Below, in pieces: positions 1 to 7,299 of a DNA stretch of 64,000 bases; the stretch's first letter is position 1, and every line of letters begins with the position of its first letter. The DNA comes from Ignavibacteria bacterium (GTDB lineage Bacteria; Bacteroidota; Ignavibacteria; Ignavibacteriales; Melioribacteraceae). The notes beneath the pieces were generated by a model, which saw only the letters and a program-made list of their open reading frames with translations, made no database searches and was not told the origin of the DNA. Made by a program: the position numbers and the translations under genes. The stretch is from positions 1 through 64,000 of the forward strand of contig WPAE01000004.1 in the NCBI GenBank assembly GCA_009773205.1, written 5' to 3'.

Positions 1-99
1 CATCAATTAGCTGGACTGTTATTTTTACACGGCAATAAATTAACAATAGAAGGTCACTGTTTTCATGAATAAAGGCAAATGCCTTTATTGGTTACTCAA

Positions 100-272
100 A
101 GCGACCGCATCTCCGATGCAGTCGTTTGATAATGTAATTGGGTTTAGCTTTTCAGAGTTGGTTTGTTGTTAAGGTTGATTTGTAAAACGAAGTTAATTTT
201 AAAACAAAAAAGGTAGTTGCCAAAAGCGTCATTGTAATTATGGGCGGCGCTTTAGTTGCAACGCCGTTATAT
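100..272 (+). repeat. attC-like recombination site, right part (site A)
   Basis: This is the right-hand part of an integron-attC-like repeat that ends in TTGCAACGCCG immediately before TTATAT. It matches the ends of two further copies (1064-1136 and 1673-1746), which share GGCAGTTG or GGTAGTTG, a GC-rich stretch near GGCGCCGC, and the terminal CAACGCCGTT. The inferred crossover lies between G266 and T267. The cassette that this site belongs to starts outside the window, so its left arm cannot be checked. The first 100 bases hold no gene I can recognise. Confidence 0.5.
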
Positions 273-360
273 TTGCTACAAAATGAGTTGAAAATTACGG
301 GCATGGTTCCTATATTGGGTTCGTAAATAAGAGCTAATAAAGGAGCTAGGAGAGTTTATT

Positions 361-594
361 ATGCAACAAGCTAAAATAAGTTTAGACAAAGACCACATAA
401 TATTTTTAAATAAGTATCAAGAATTTGGTTTTAAAGATAAAAGTTCTTTAGTGCGTTCGGCTATTGAGGAATTTATTAAATCAGTAGAGAAACAAAAATT
501 GGTAAAATCAGCTAAACTTTATGCTGAGGTTTATAAGGAGGATTCAGAATTAAGGGATTTAACAAATTCAGCAATTGAGGGGTCATCGACATAG
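361..594 (+). CDS. Antitoxin of a MazEF-like pair (RHH type)
   Basis: This 77-residue protein has the look of a ribbon-helix-helix antitoxin. The N-terminal strand (KISLDKDHIIFLNKYQEFG) is followed by a helix typical of the fold (KSSLVRSAIEEFI, residues 28-40), and the tail is charged. AAGGAG and AGGAG stretches lie just upstream of the ATG. A MazF/PemK-like toxin frame follows directly and overlaps its end, which is the usual order for such modules, in which the antitoxin binds both the toxin and the promoter. It sits inside an integron-like cassette, where toxin-antitoxin pairs are common stabilisers. The exact antitoxin family was not established, but the pairing with the downstream frame makes the role likely. 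Confidence 0.7.
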   Translation: MQQAKISLDKDHIIFLNKYQEFGFKDKSSLVRSAIEEFIKSVEKQKLVKSAKLYAEVYKEDSELRDLTNSAIEGSST

Positions 595-914
595 ATTTAA
601 ATCCTGTAAAAGGTTCTGAAACCGGAAAAATTAGACCATGTATTGTTGTCACAAATGATGTTTACAACCAAAGAATTCCAGTCATTCAAGTTGTTCCAAT
701 AACATCTTGGAATGAAAAAAAATCTCAAATACACACAAACGTTTTCTTAGAACCATCAAAGGAAAATGGACTTACAAAGAAATCCATCGCAGATTGCCTC
801 CAGACAAGACCAATTGATTACCAATATAGATTAGTAAAAATTCGTGGTCAACTATCGGATAACAAGCTTACTGAAATAGATAGAGCATTAAAATTAGTTT
901 TTGATTTACTGTAA
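579..914 (+). pseudogene. MazF/PemK-like toxin, start or frame lost
   Basis: The frame from 579 to the TAA at 912-914 reads as a MazF/PemK endoribonuclease. It has the family's opening DLNPVKGSETGKIRPCIVV, then QVVPITSW, the KSIADCLQTRPID segment and a C-terminal LVKIRGQLSD...ALKLVFDLL. Such toxins cleave mRNA and are blocked by the antitoxin encoded upstream. The usual first residues (RRGDIYW or similar) are missing: a TGA at 576-578 closes this frame, and no ATG, GTG or TTG precedes the DLNP motif. A TTG-AGG at 575-580 lies in another frame, so losing one base of the GGGG run (579-582) would restore a start. It may be an inactivating indel, a sequencing error or a frameshift-expressed gene. 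Confidence 0.7.
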
Positions 915-920
915 GCAAAT

Positions 921-1136
921 GCAAATATAACCAGCCGCTCAACGCGGACAGCCCCTCGGCAAGCTCTGGGTAAACTATTTTCAGTGCGGCATTTGTGTAA
1001 TTAAAAAGTTTGGTTGCAATAATTTGTTGTTCTTTGAATGTAGTTAACAAAATGAATTAGTAAATAAATTATTGGCAGTTGTTTTCTAAGTGGCATTCCT
1101 GTTCTGGAGCGCCGCTTATTGGCAACGCCGTTATGT
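921..1136 (+). repeat. attC-like recombination site of cassette 1 (site B)
   Basis: The left arm GCAAATATAAC (921-931) and the right end CAACGCCG|TTATGT (1124-1136) enclose about 215 bp with no gene. Internal segments recur in site C (1528-1746): GTGCGGCATT or TTGCGGCATT near the left side, ATTATTGGCAGTTGTTT near 1070 and 1680, and CGCTTATTGGCAACGCCGTT at the right end. I therefore read the 915-1164 gap as a recombination site rather than a promoter region. Confidence 0.55.
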
Positions 1137-1740
1137 TGCATAAAAATATCTAGGAGTAATTGTTATGAAAAAGCAAAATATGTCAAAGGTGGTTGATAGC
1201 ATTTCTAGGAATTTAAGTCTAATAGGCCTTCTTGGATTAATTGGTTTGGCTGGTCTCTTTAATTCAGAATATTTTCGTTGGAGTTATCTAAGCTATTTTA
1301 GCTTCATTTCATATTTACGGTTTATTAATATTATAATAATTCCGAATCTTTCTATTAAAGTTGAATGGTTAAGAATTCTTCCTATAAGTATTCTCATACC
1401 AGCATTGGCGTTTTTATCTCCTGTTTTCCCTGGAATTGGATTTTTAGGCTTTTTAGGCTTTTTAGCATTAAAAGTTGAATTTATTTCTACAGAAAATATA
1501 GTACATCAGAAAGCTTAAAAAATTACTTGCAACATAACAAGTTCTTCAAGACCGACCTCTTCTTTTCATTGCGGCATTGTTCAAGTTTTCGTATTTGACA
1601 TTTGTATAATTATTGGCTTTGTTCTTCCGTGAATTGTTAGTTTTGTAAAGTAGTTCTGTTTATAAATGTATTTAAAATTATTGGCAGTTGTTTACTAAGC
1701 AGTATTGCTGTTCTGTGGCGATCGCTTATTGGCAACGCCG
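1131..1740 (+). mobile_element. Integron-like gene cassette 2 (membrane protein)
   Basis: The cassette starts at TTATGTTGCA after G1130. Its own arm TGCAACATAAC (1528-1538) is the perfect reverse complement of GTTATGTTGCA (1130-1140). This arm differs from that of cassette 1 (TATATTTGC), so the complementarity is cassette-specific, as in integron arrays. The cassette carries one gene on the plus strand plus its attC-like site, and ends at G1740 before TTTGTAAACG. No matching GTTTACAAA arm was found downstream of lemA, so the array seems to end here. Confidence 0.55.
1165..1518 (+). CDS. Small membrane protein, cassette-borne
   Basis: This hypothetical 117-residue protein has two or three hydrophobic segments. 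The first (residues 16-33) reads SLIGLLGLIGLAGLF, a central aromatic stretch follows (YLSYFSFISYLRF, about 43-55), and a C-terminal segment contains repeated GFLGFLGFLALK. The Gly-Leu-Phe pattern resembles small membrane proteins of the DUF3796 type, but I would not assign that family firmly. A TAGGAGT Shine-Dalgarno lies 8-10 bases before the ATG. It is the only gene of the second cassette, so it probably has its own accessory role; nothing in the sequence shows what that is. Confidence 0.6.
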   Translation: MKKQNMSKVVDSISRNLSLIGLLGLIGLAGLFNSEYFRWSYLSYFSFISYLRFINIIIIPNLSIKVEWLRILPISILIPALAFLSPVFPGIGFLGFLGFLALKVEFISTENIVHQKA

Positions 1741-1746
1741 TTTGTA
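1528..1746 (+). repeat. attC-like recombination site of cassette 2 (site C)
   Basis: The left arm TGCAACATAAC begins 9 bases after the stop of the cassette gene. The right end CTTATTGGCAACGCCG|TTTGT is shared with site B, and the long shared segment ATTATTGGCAGTTGTTT(A/T)CTAAG lies about 60 bases before the end of each. The element fills the gap between 1518 and lemA and explains why that gap has no gene. Confidence 0.55.
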
Positions 1747-1769
1747 AACGAAAAACCAAAGGAGTAGAA

Positions 1770-2375
1770 ATGAGTAAAGGGCTAAAGATCGGGTTAGGAA
1801 TACTTGGTGTAGTAATAGTATTAATAATCATGTTAGTTTCTTGGGCAACCGGCAAATACAATGCCTTTGTAGGATTAAACGAAGGCGTTAAAGGTTCTTG
1901 GAGTCAGGTAGAAAATGTTTATCAAAGAAGATCGGATTTAATTCCTAACTTAGTTGCTACTGTAAAAGGAGTTGCTAATTTCGAAAAAGAAACTTACACC
2001 GCCGTTACTGAAGCTCGCGCAAAAGTAGGACAAATGAAAATTGATGCAGCTCAGCTTGATGATCCGGAAGCTTTTGCTAAATTTCAGAGAGCGCAAGATG
2101 GATTAAGCGGCGCTTTGCAGCGTTTGCTTGTTGTTTCAGAAAATTACCCGCAGCTTAAGGCAAACGAAAACTTTTTGCAGCTTCAAGCTCAACTAGAGGG
2201 ATCGGAAAACAGAATTACTGTTGAACGCCAAAAATTTAATACAGTTGTGCAAAATTACAATACAGCTATTAAAAAGTTCCCTGGAGTTATAGTAGCAAAC
2301 TTTGGCGGATTTAGAGAAAAAGCTTACTTCCAAGCTTCCGAAGGCGCTGATCAAACTCCCAAAGTAGAATTCTAA
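1770..2375 (+). CDS. lemA: LemA family protein
   Basis: LemA family membrane protein of 201 residues, close to the family's usual length. One N-terminal transmembrane helix (about 6-26, IGLGILGVVIVLIIMLVSW) is followed by the conserved NxxV...QVENVYQRRxDLIPNLVxxVKG motif and a long helical bundle with FNTVVQNYN. The family's function is unknown; the bulk of the protein is expected on the outer side of the membrane. AAAGGAG lies 7 bases before the ATG. The next gene, a TPM-domain protein, follows 19 bases later, a pairing seen in many bacteria. The start lies only about 30 bases beyond the end of the cassette array, so this is where the stable chromosome appears to resume. Confidence 0.93.
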   Translation: MSKGLKIGLGILGVVIVLIIMLVSWATGKYNAFVGLNEGVKGSWSQVENVYQRRSDLIPNLVATVKGVANFEKETYTAVTEARAKVGQMKIDAAQLDDPEAFAKFQRAQDGLSGALQRLLVVSENYPQLKANENFLQLQAQLEGSENRITVERQKFNTVVQNYNTAIKKFPGVIVANFGGFREKAYFQASEGADQTPKVEF

Positions 2376-2394
2376 TACGAACGAAGAGTGTAGA

Positions 2395-3165
2395 GTGAAG
2401 AACGTAGAACGAAATATCAGATTAATATTTTTGCTGTTGTTAATTTTTGCTGCTTCGGCATTTTCGCAAGTCTCAATTCCGATCTTAAAAAATTATGCTA
2501 ATGATCTAACAAATACTTTAAACCGTTCCCATTTGTACTCTTTAGAAACAAAATTAAAATCTTTCGATGATTCGACATCCAATCAAGTTGTGTTTTTAAT
2601 GATGAACTCTCTTGATGGATATTCACTTGAAAGTTTCAGTTACGAAACTGCCGCAAAAAATCAAATTGGTTCTAAAAAGAACAATAACGGAGTTTTATTC
2701 TTTGTTGCAAAAAATGACCGTAAAATGAGAATTGAAGTTGGCTACGGCTTGGAAGGAGCTTTGCCGGATGCTTTAGCTAATTCGATTCTTAGAAATGAAG
2801 TACGACCTTATTTTAAAAATGGTAATTATTACGCCGGGGTTAGCGCCGGCTTGGAAGCAATTATTTTAGCAACCAAAGGTGAATACAAGGGCGATCCAAA
2901 AAGTAAAGGAAAAGGAAAAGGAACTGGCATTCCTTTCATTTTTATTGTGATAATTTTTATAATTATTGCTGCACTCGGTGGTAAAGGAGGAAAGGGCGGC
3001 GGAGGCGGGCTTTTACCTTTGCTTATTCTTAGTTCAATGGGCGGTAGTGGAAGGCGTTCCGGCGGATTTGGCGGCGGAAGCAGTTGGGGCGGTGGAGGCG
3101 GTTTTGGTGGTTTTTCAGGTGGCGGCGGCTCTTTTGGAGGCGGGGGATCCAGCGGAAGTTGGTAA
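2395..3165 (+). CDS. TPM domain exported/membrane protein (YgcG-like)
   Basis: This 256-residue protein starts with a GTG codon and a signal peptide (LIFLLLLIFAASAFSQ). The TPM (YgcG/Psb32) domain covers about residues 30-165 and shows the conserved RKMRIEVGYGLEGALPDALA segment. A transmembrane helix (about 183-203) follows, then a glycine/serine tail (GGGGGFGGFSGGGGSFGGGG) that is typical of this family. TPM domains have been linked to acid phosphatase activity and photosystem repair in plants, but the bacterial role is unclear. It is co-directional with lemA and probably in one operon. No ATG exists before the signal peptide, so GTG at 2395 is the best start. Confidence 0.85.
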   Translation: MKNVERNIRLIFLLLLIFAASAFSQVSIPILKNYANDLTNTLNRSHLYSLETKLKSFDDSTSNQVVFLMMNSLDGYSLESFSYETAAKNQIGSKKNNNGVLFFVAKNDRKMRIEVGYGLEGALPDALANSILRNEVRPYFKNGNYYAGVSAGLEAIILATKGEYKGDPKSKGKGKGTGIPFIFIVIIFIIIAALGGKGGKGGGGGLLPLLILSSMGGSGRRSGGFGGGSSWGGGGGFGGFSGGGGSFGGGGSSGSW

Positions 3166-3289
3166 TTTAATAGTTTTTAAACGGACTTATTGACTAATTT
3201 TAGAGATTTTACAGCTTTCTAAAATATTTTAAGAACTTAGTAGTTCTTTCTTGCAGTATTAAGCTCGTTTTAGTATTATTTCAAAGGCA

Positions 3290-3649
3290 TTGGATAACAT
3301 TAGTGTTGGAATAGCGCTCTTTAACGATTGTGATTTTTTTGCAGCTCATGATTTTTTTGAACATTGTTGGATGGATTGTGAGCAAGCAGATAGAAATTTC
3401 TATCAAGGTTTAGTTCAAGTTTCAGTTGGAAGTTATCATTTAATTTCCGGCAACTACAAAGGATGCCTAAGTCAGTATAAAAAATCTTCAAAGAAATTAA
3501 GTAAGTATTTACCGGTTCACCAAAACATTAATTTAGCTTTGCTGCTCAATGCAATAGAGCCTATAACAAAAGATTTAGGTGATTCACTAAAAAATGTTGA
3601 CCCCAAAATGTTTGGGAATCGAATTCCGAAAATTGAAGTAACCAAATAA
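3290..3649 (+). CDS. DUF309 family protein
   Basis: This 119-residue helical protein carries the DUF309 signature F-x-A-H-x-x-x-E-x-x-W (FFAAHDFFEHCW, residues 17-28), followed by FYQGLVQVSVGSYHL and a second helical pair. The family folds as a small helical bundle; its function is unknown. The likely start is TTG at 3290, because no ATG precedes the conserved region. It lies 28 bases upstream of the ferredoxin gene on the same strand and may be cotranscribed with it. Confidence 0.8.
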   Translation: MDNISVGIALFNDCDFFAAHDFFEHCWMDCEQADRNFYQGLVQVSVGSYHLISGNYKGCLSQYKKSSKKLSKYLPVHQNINLALLLNAIEPITKDLGDSLKNVDPKMFGNRIPKIEVTK

Positions 3650-3677
3650 ATTTTTCAAATAAACTAAGGAGTCCATA

Positions 3678-4010
3678 ATGGCAATAAAGATAACAGATGA
3701 ATGCATCAATTGTGGCGCATGCGAACCAGAATGCCCAAACAACGCTATTTACGAAGGCGGAGCTGATTGGAAAATTGGCAACGATTCTTTTAACGGCGAT
3801 GCAACCACACCAACAGGCGCTAACGGATTCTTTTCGGCAGATTATTTTTTCATTGTGCCGGATAAGTGTACCGAATGTGTAGGTTTCCACGATGAGCCGC
3901 AATGCGCAGCCGTTTGTCCGGTTGATTGCTGCGTTCCCGATCCAACCCACGTTGAAGAGAAAGATGCACTTCTGGCTAAAAAAGATTATTTAGATAATTT
4001 AGGAAGATAA
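3678..4010 (+). CDS. 4Fe-4S dicluster ferredoxin (YfhL-like)
   Basis: A 110-residue ferredoxin, soluble and acting as a low-potential electron carrier. The first cluster motif is C-I-N-C-G-A-C-x3-C-P (residues 9-20). The second is C-T-E-C-V-G-F-x5-C-x3-C-P with the extended loop typical of YfhL/FdIII-type ferredoxins, plus an extra CC in VDCCVPDP. A long insert (about 25-50) separates the motifs. AAGGAG lies 8 bases before the ATG. A strong hairpin terminator follows 20 bases after the stop. The electron partner cannot be read from the context. Confidence 0.9.
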   Translation: MAIKITDECINCGACEPECPNNAIYEGGADWKIGNDSFNGDATTPTGANGFFSADYFFIVPDKCTECVGFHDEPQCAAVCPVDCCVPDPTHVEEKDALLAKKDYLDNLGR

Positions 4011-4032
4011 ACCCACTCTTGTATTGGAATAA

Positions 4033-4062
4033 AAAAGGGCTTGTTGTTCAAGCCCTTTTCTG
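4033..4062. terminator. Bidirectional intrinsic terminator
   Basis: AAAAGGGCTTG (4033-4043) pairs perfectly with CAAGCCCTTTT (4049-4059) across the 5-base loop TTGTT. A-rich and T-rich flanks on each side let it end both the ferredoxin transcript and the convergent gene at 4066. Confidence 0.9.
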
Positions 4063-4065
4063 CTA

Positions 4066-5091
4066 TTAGAAATGAATTCTAAATAATTCTATTCTTGTAG
4101 TTTGAGTTTCTCGGAAATTGCTAAAAGAATTAAATTTTTTATCTGGAGCAAGTAAAGAATTGTTATCTACTGGAGATTGTGGCGCAATTAAGTGTGTATA
4201 TAAAAGAGAGCCGATAACCGGCGAGAAAAATGCTAAGTAATAAACAGGATGATTATTTACCTTAATTTGTGTTGCTAATAAACTTGTAACTAGAGTTAAT
4301 CCCCAGCTACAGCCTAAGTTTTCCCAGTAATTCAAGTTCGGGTTTTCCTCTTTTGCAACTAAGTAAATCATAGTCGGAAAGCCGATTAAATATCCAACTC
4401 CAAATCCAATTACGGCGCCTCCCAAAGCATACCATCCACTATTTGTTCCTAAGCTAAATATTCCAGCTCCGGCAAGAGTTGAAAGAACTGTAACACCGCT
4501 TTCTGCAAATAGCTCAAAAATTATTTTTCCAAATAATGGAGTTTGATTATATAAGTTACCAAGTTTATTGGTATCCGGTTGAATAACTGAAGCCATAGAT
4601 GATTTTGCGAGCATATAATCGAGTGTATCTTTTTCTGTTGGAGTGAAGAATTTCCAAATACCGACATCGTGCTTAAATGCATAATCTTGCGATTTTATCA
4701 ACTCGCCAGCATTAAATGATTTTGTATTATCGAAATATCTGGCGAATCCTTTTTTTAGGTACAATTCATTAATATAAATGTCTTGTAAGATGTATTGTTT
4801 GTAGAGTACAACTAAACTGAATCGTTTTTTTTCATCTACCGAAATCGAATCCATCTTAAGTTGAACTTTGGAATAAGTATTTATGAAATCTTTAGCATTA
4901 GATGCTATTATTCTTAGATATGGAATTTGTGAAGAATCACTTGGCGCATCTACGCCCGCAAGTTTAACAATGCGTCCATCGGATAGTTTGAATAAGTTTG
5001 CATCCAAAACTTCTTTAATAGTTACTGTCTGACAAAGTAAAACTGACTTCGTTAAAAAGAGAAGTGCAAGCATTGTTCTTAATAAACGCAT
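4066..5091 (-). CDS. SNase-like domain fused to membrane domain, exported
   Basis: A 341-residue protein with a signal peptide (residues 1-20) and a staphylococcal-nuclease-like OB fold (about 22-165). The fold contains GRIVKLAGVDAPS, the matching strand KKRFSLVVLY and the late GIWKF motif. A C-terminal half (about 195-310) follows with three or four hydrophobic helices containing GWYALGGAVIGFGVGYLIGFP. The nuclease residues look lost: the Arg of RLIGID is Lys, the Glu after DAP is Ser, and the third Arg is not evident. The domain may therefore bind rather than cut. The combination with a membrane domain is unusual. It converges on the ferredoxin gene through a shared terminator. Confidence 0.7.
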   Translation of the reverse strand: MRLLRTMLALLFLTKSVLLCQTVTIKEVLDANLFKLSDGRIVKLAGVDAPSDSSQIPYLRIIASNAKDFINTYSKVQLKMDSISVDEKKRFSLVVLYKQYILQDIYINELYLKKGFARYFDNTKSFNAGELIKSQDYAFKHDVGIWKFFTPTEKDTLDYMLAKSSMASVIQPDTNKLGNLYNQTPLFGKIIFELFAESGVTVLSTLAGAGIFSLGTNSGWYALGGAVIGFGVGYLIGFPTMIYLVAKEENPNLNYWENLGCSWGLTLVTSLLATQIKVNNHPVYYLAFFSPVIGSLLYTHLIAPQSPVDNNSLLAPDKKFNSFSNFRETQTTRIELFRIHF

Positions 5092-5150
5092 ACTGCCACT
5101 TTTTTGTTTTTAAGTTATGAGTTGAACACCTCAAATTCAAAGAAAAAATA

Positions 5151-6035
5151 TTACCACAACAAAACTGCTGTTACCGGAAAATGATCTGACGGAAACTTTC
5201 TGTTGTAGCTGTCTCTTATAATCTCTGCGCTTTTAACTTTTATATCTTTCGAAATGAAGATGTAATCAATTCTATCTCCATTAGTCTCACCACTAAAGCC
5301 GTTAAATGTGCCTTCGCTTTCACTTTTAGCATTCTTGATTCTGTAAGAATCTTCTAAACCGTAATTTAACATATTCTTAATTGCCGGATTTTCTTCTCCG
5401 CAGTTAAAATCTCCGGTTACAATTACTGGAAGAGATTCTTTTTGAGATTTAATTTTTGCACCAAGCATTTCCGTACTTTTTTCTCTGCTCGTCTGCGATT
5501 GATGATCTAAATGTATGTTATAAAGGAAAAATTGTTTTTTAGATATTAGATTAGTGAACTTAGCCCAAGTGCAAATTCTTGTAATATTGTTTCCCCAATG
5601 CTTTGAACCGGGTACAGTTGGAGTTTCCGAGAACCAAAATGTTTCTGATGTATCTGGTTTGAAAGTATTTTTATCAAACAAAATGCATGAATATTCCCCG
5701 GCTTGCTTGCCATCGTCTCTACCAACACCAACAATCGTAAATTTTGGAAAGTTTTGTAAAATTTCCTCAACTTGAAAAGCCAGCGCTTCCTGAAGTCCAA
5801 GAATTTCCGGGTCAAACTTTTTTATTGTTTCCATCAAATTTTCGCGGCGGAACTGCCAGCTGTTTTCGCCATCTTTGGCTGTGCCGTAACGGATGTTAAA
5901 TGACATTAGCTTTAACTCGTTTGAAACTAAGCTCTGCGCTTGTACTTGCATAGAAAACATCGAAACTGAAAACATTATCAAGCAAAATGTAACAGTTGAA
6001 AATTGAACACATGCTCCAAAGCTTTTGTTGTTCAT
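5151..6035 (-). CDS. Exported endonuclease/exonuclease/phosphatase family hydrolase
   Basis: This 294-residue protein belongs to the EEP (DNase I-like) fold. An N-terminal hydrophobic signal (about 14-33) precedes MSFNIRYGT (metal/substrate Asn), ILGLQEA (metal Glu), YNIHLDHQS (His and Asp), TGDFNCG (Asp and Asn) and the terminal SDHFPV (Asp-His pair), so all catalytic positions are present. Secreted relatives in Bacteroidota hydrolyse phosphodiesters or phosphate esters; the actual substrate is not determinable here. It lies 60 bases from the convergent-side neighbour and diverges from the MBL gene at 6095. Confidence 0.88.
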   Translation of the reverse strand: MNNKSFGACVQFSTVTFCLIMFSVSMFSMQVQAQSLVSNELKLMSFNIRYGTAKDGENSWQFRRENLMETIKKFDPEILGLQEALAFQVEEILQNFPKFTIVGVGRDDGKQAGEYSCILFDKNTFKPDTSETFWFSETPTVPGSKHWGNNITRICTWAKFTNLISKKQFFLYNIHLDHQSQTSREKSTEMLGAKIKSQKESLPVIVTGDFNCGEENPAIKNMLNYGLEDSYRIKNAKSESEGTFNGFSGETNGDRIDYIFISKDIKVKSAEIIRDSYNRKFPSDHFPVTAVLLW

Positions 6036-6094
6036 ATTAAATTTCCATAGTTTTTAGTTGAGCATAATTTCTAAAACAAAAATATTATTTTATA

Positions 6095-6943
6095 ATGACA
6101 ATTGGTCCATACAAATTAGACATAATAGAAACTGGTTCTTTTGCACTTGATGGAGGCGCAATGTTTGGCGTTGTTCCAAAACTTTTTTGGCAAATGACAA
6201 ACCCACCGGATGAATTAAATAGAATTACGCTCAACGCTCGAAATCTTTTGTTGAGCGCCGAAAATCAAAATATTCTTATAGATACTGGAATTGGAAATTT
6301 TTGGGATGAAAAGTTTAACAGAATTTACGGAGTAGATTATTCTGAGTTTTCTCAGCAAAAATCTTTTGAAAAAGCCGGCGTTGATCCTGAAAAAGTTACA
6401 GATGTAATATTAACTCACCTCCACTTCGATCATACAGGCGGTTCAACTTACTTAAAAGATGGAAATTGGCTGCCAACTTTTCCAAATGCAGTTTATCATA
6501 TTCAGAAAAAACATTTTGAGTGGGCAATAAATCCATCAGAAAAAGACAAAGCCAGTTTTATTAAAGAACGCTTTATGCCTTTGATGAATGAAGGAATTTT
6601 GAAACTGTGGGAAGATTCTGAATTTAACGATTACGTTGAATTGATTGTTGTAAACGGACACACATTTAATCAGCAGCTTGTAAAGATTTCGGATTCTTCC
6701 AATACAGTTTTATACTGTGGAGATTTGATTCCAACTAGTTCGCATATCCCTGTTCCTTATGTAATGGGTTACGATCTTCAGCCGTTAATTACTTTAAACG
6801 AAAAGAAAGATTTGCTTCCAAAAGCATCTGAAGAAAATTGGTATTTGTTTTTTGAGCATGATTCTTTTGCAGTTGCTTCAACTGTAACAAAAAATGAACG
6901 CGGATTTGCTGTGAAAGAAAAACTTACAGAGCTGCCGAAATGA
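6095..6943 (+). CDS. MBL-fold metallo-hydrolase
   Basis: A 282-residue metallo-beta-lactamase-fold enzyme with the zinc motif THLHFDHTGG (about residues 112-121). Further metal ligands are in VNGHTF (His), YCGDLIP (Asp) and FFEHD (His). The order of motifs is that of the glyoxalase II/lactonase-like branch of soluble hydrolases; the substrate is unknown. The next gene, a Rieske protein, overlaps its stop by 4 bases (ATGA), so the two are translationally coupled. That coupling suggests a shared oxidation or detoxification step, which is inference. Confidence 0.85.
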   Translation: MTIGPYKLDIIETGSFALDGGAMFGVVPKLFWQMTNPPDELNRITLNARNLLLSAENQNILIDTGIGNFWDEKFNRIYGVDYSEFSQQKSFEKAGVDPEKVTDVILTHLHFDHTGGSTYLKDGNWLPTFPNAVYHIQKKHFEWAINPSEKDKASFIKERFMPLMNEGILKLWEDSEFNDYVELIVVNGHTFNQQLVKISDSSNTVLYCGDLIPTSSHIPVPYVMGYDLQPLITLNEKKDLLPKASEENWYLFFEHDSFAVASTVTKNERGFAVKEKLTELPK

Positions 6944-7275
6944 AAGCGACTGAAGGATTTTCAAAAGTATGCAAAGTAAACGATCTCAAAGATAAAATTG
7001 GTCAGCGTTTTTTTGTTGATGATGTTGATGTAGCGCTTTTCAAAGTTGAAGAAGAAATCTTTGCATTGAGTAATGTTTGCATTCACCAAAAAGCCGCCAT
7101 TATTTATGATGGATACATAGAAAACAATTGCGTTTACTGTCCCGCTCACGGCTGGATGTTTGATCTGCGCACCGGAAAATTTTCTCAAGGAATGAAAGGG
7201 CTTGATTCATACGAAGTACAAATTATTGGTGAAGATGTTTACGTTAAAACATTCAAGAAAGAACTGAAATGGTGA
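6940..7275 (+). CDS. Rieske 2Fe-2S ferredoxin-like protein (NirD type)
   Basis: A 111-residue soluble Rieske protein. The cluster motif is split as usual: C-x-H in NVCIHQ and C-x-x-H in CVYCPAHGW, about 20 residues apart. It has no membrane anchor and matches the small NirD/ferredoxin-component type rather than the bc1 Rieske protein. It overlaps the preceding MBL hydrolase by 4 bases and is followed 24 bases later by queG. It presumably passes electrons to an oxygenase or reductase, but no such partner lies next to it. Confidence 0.88.
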   Translation: MKATEGFSKVCKVNDLKDKIGQRFFVDDVDVALFKVEEEIFALSNVCIHQKAAIIYDGYIENNCVYCPAHGWMFDLRTGKFSQGMKGLDSYEVQIIGEDVYVKTFKKELKW

Positions 7276-7299
7276 GCTGCTTATTAATCTTTTGAGAGT

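Larger units (their letters stand above)
267..1130 (+). mobile_element. Integron-like gene cassette 1 (toxin-antitoxin)
   Basis: This segment behaves like an integron gene cassette. Its left boundary GTTATATTTGC (266-276) is a perfect reverse complement of GCAAATATAAC (921-931), which lies 7 bases after the toxin stop. That is the arrangement expected when a circular cassette with complementary R' and R'' arms inserts at G|TT. The cassette holds the antitoxin/toxin pair, and its attC-like site of about 215 bp runs from 921 to 1136. The site is longer than the usual 57-141 bp range, and no integrase gene is present in the window, so the mechanism is inferred. Confidence 0.55.

Noticed and set aside
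2966-3165. Tandem repeat or second gene over the glycine-rich region
   Set aside because: The GGC/GGA-rich DNA is explained by the Gly/Ser tail that is normal for TPM-domain proteins.
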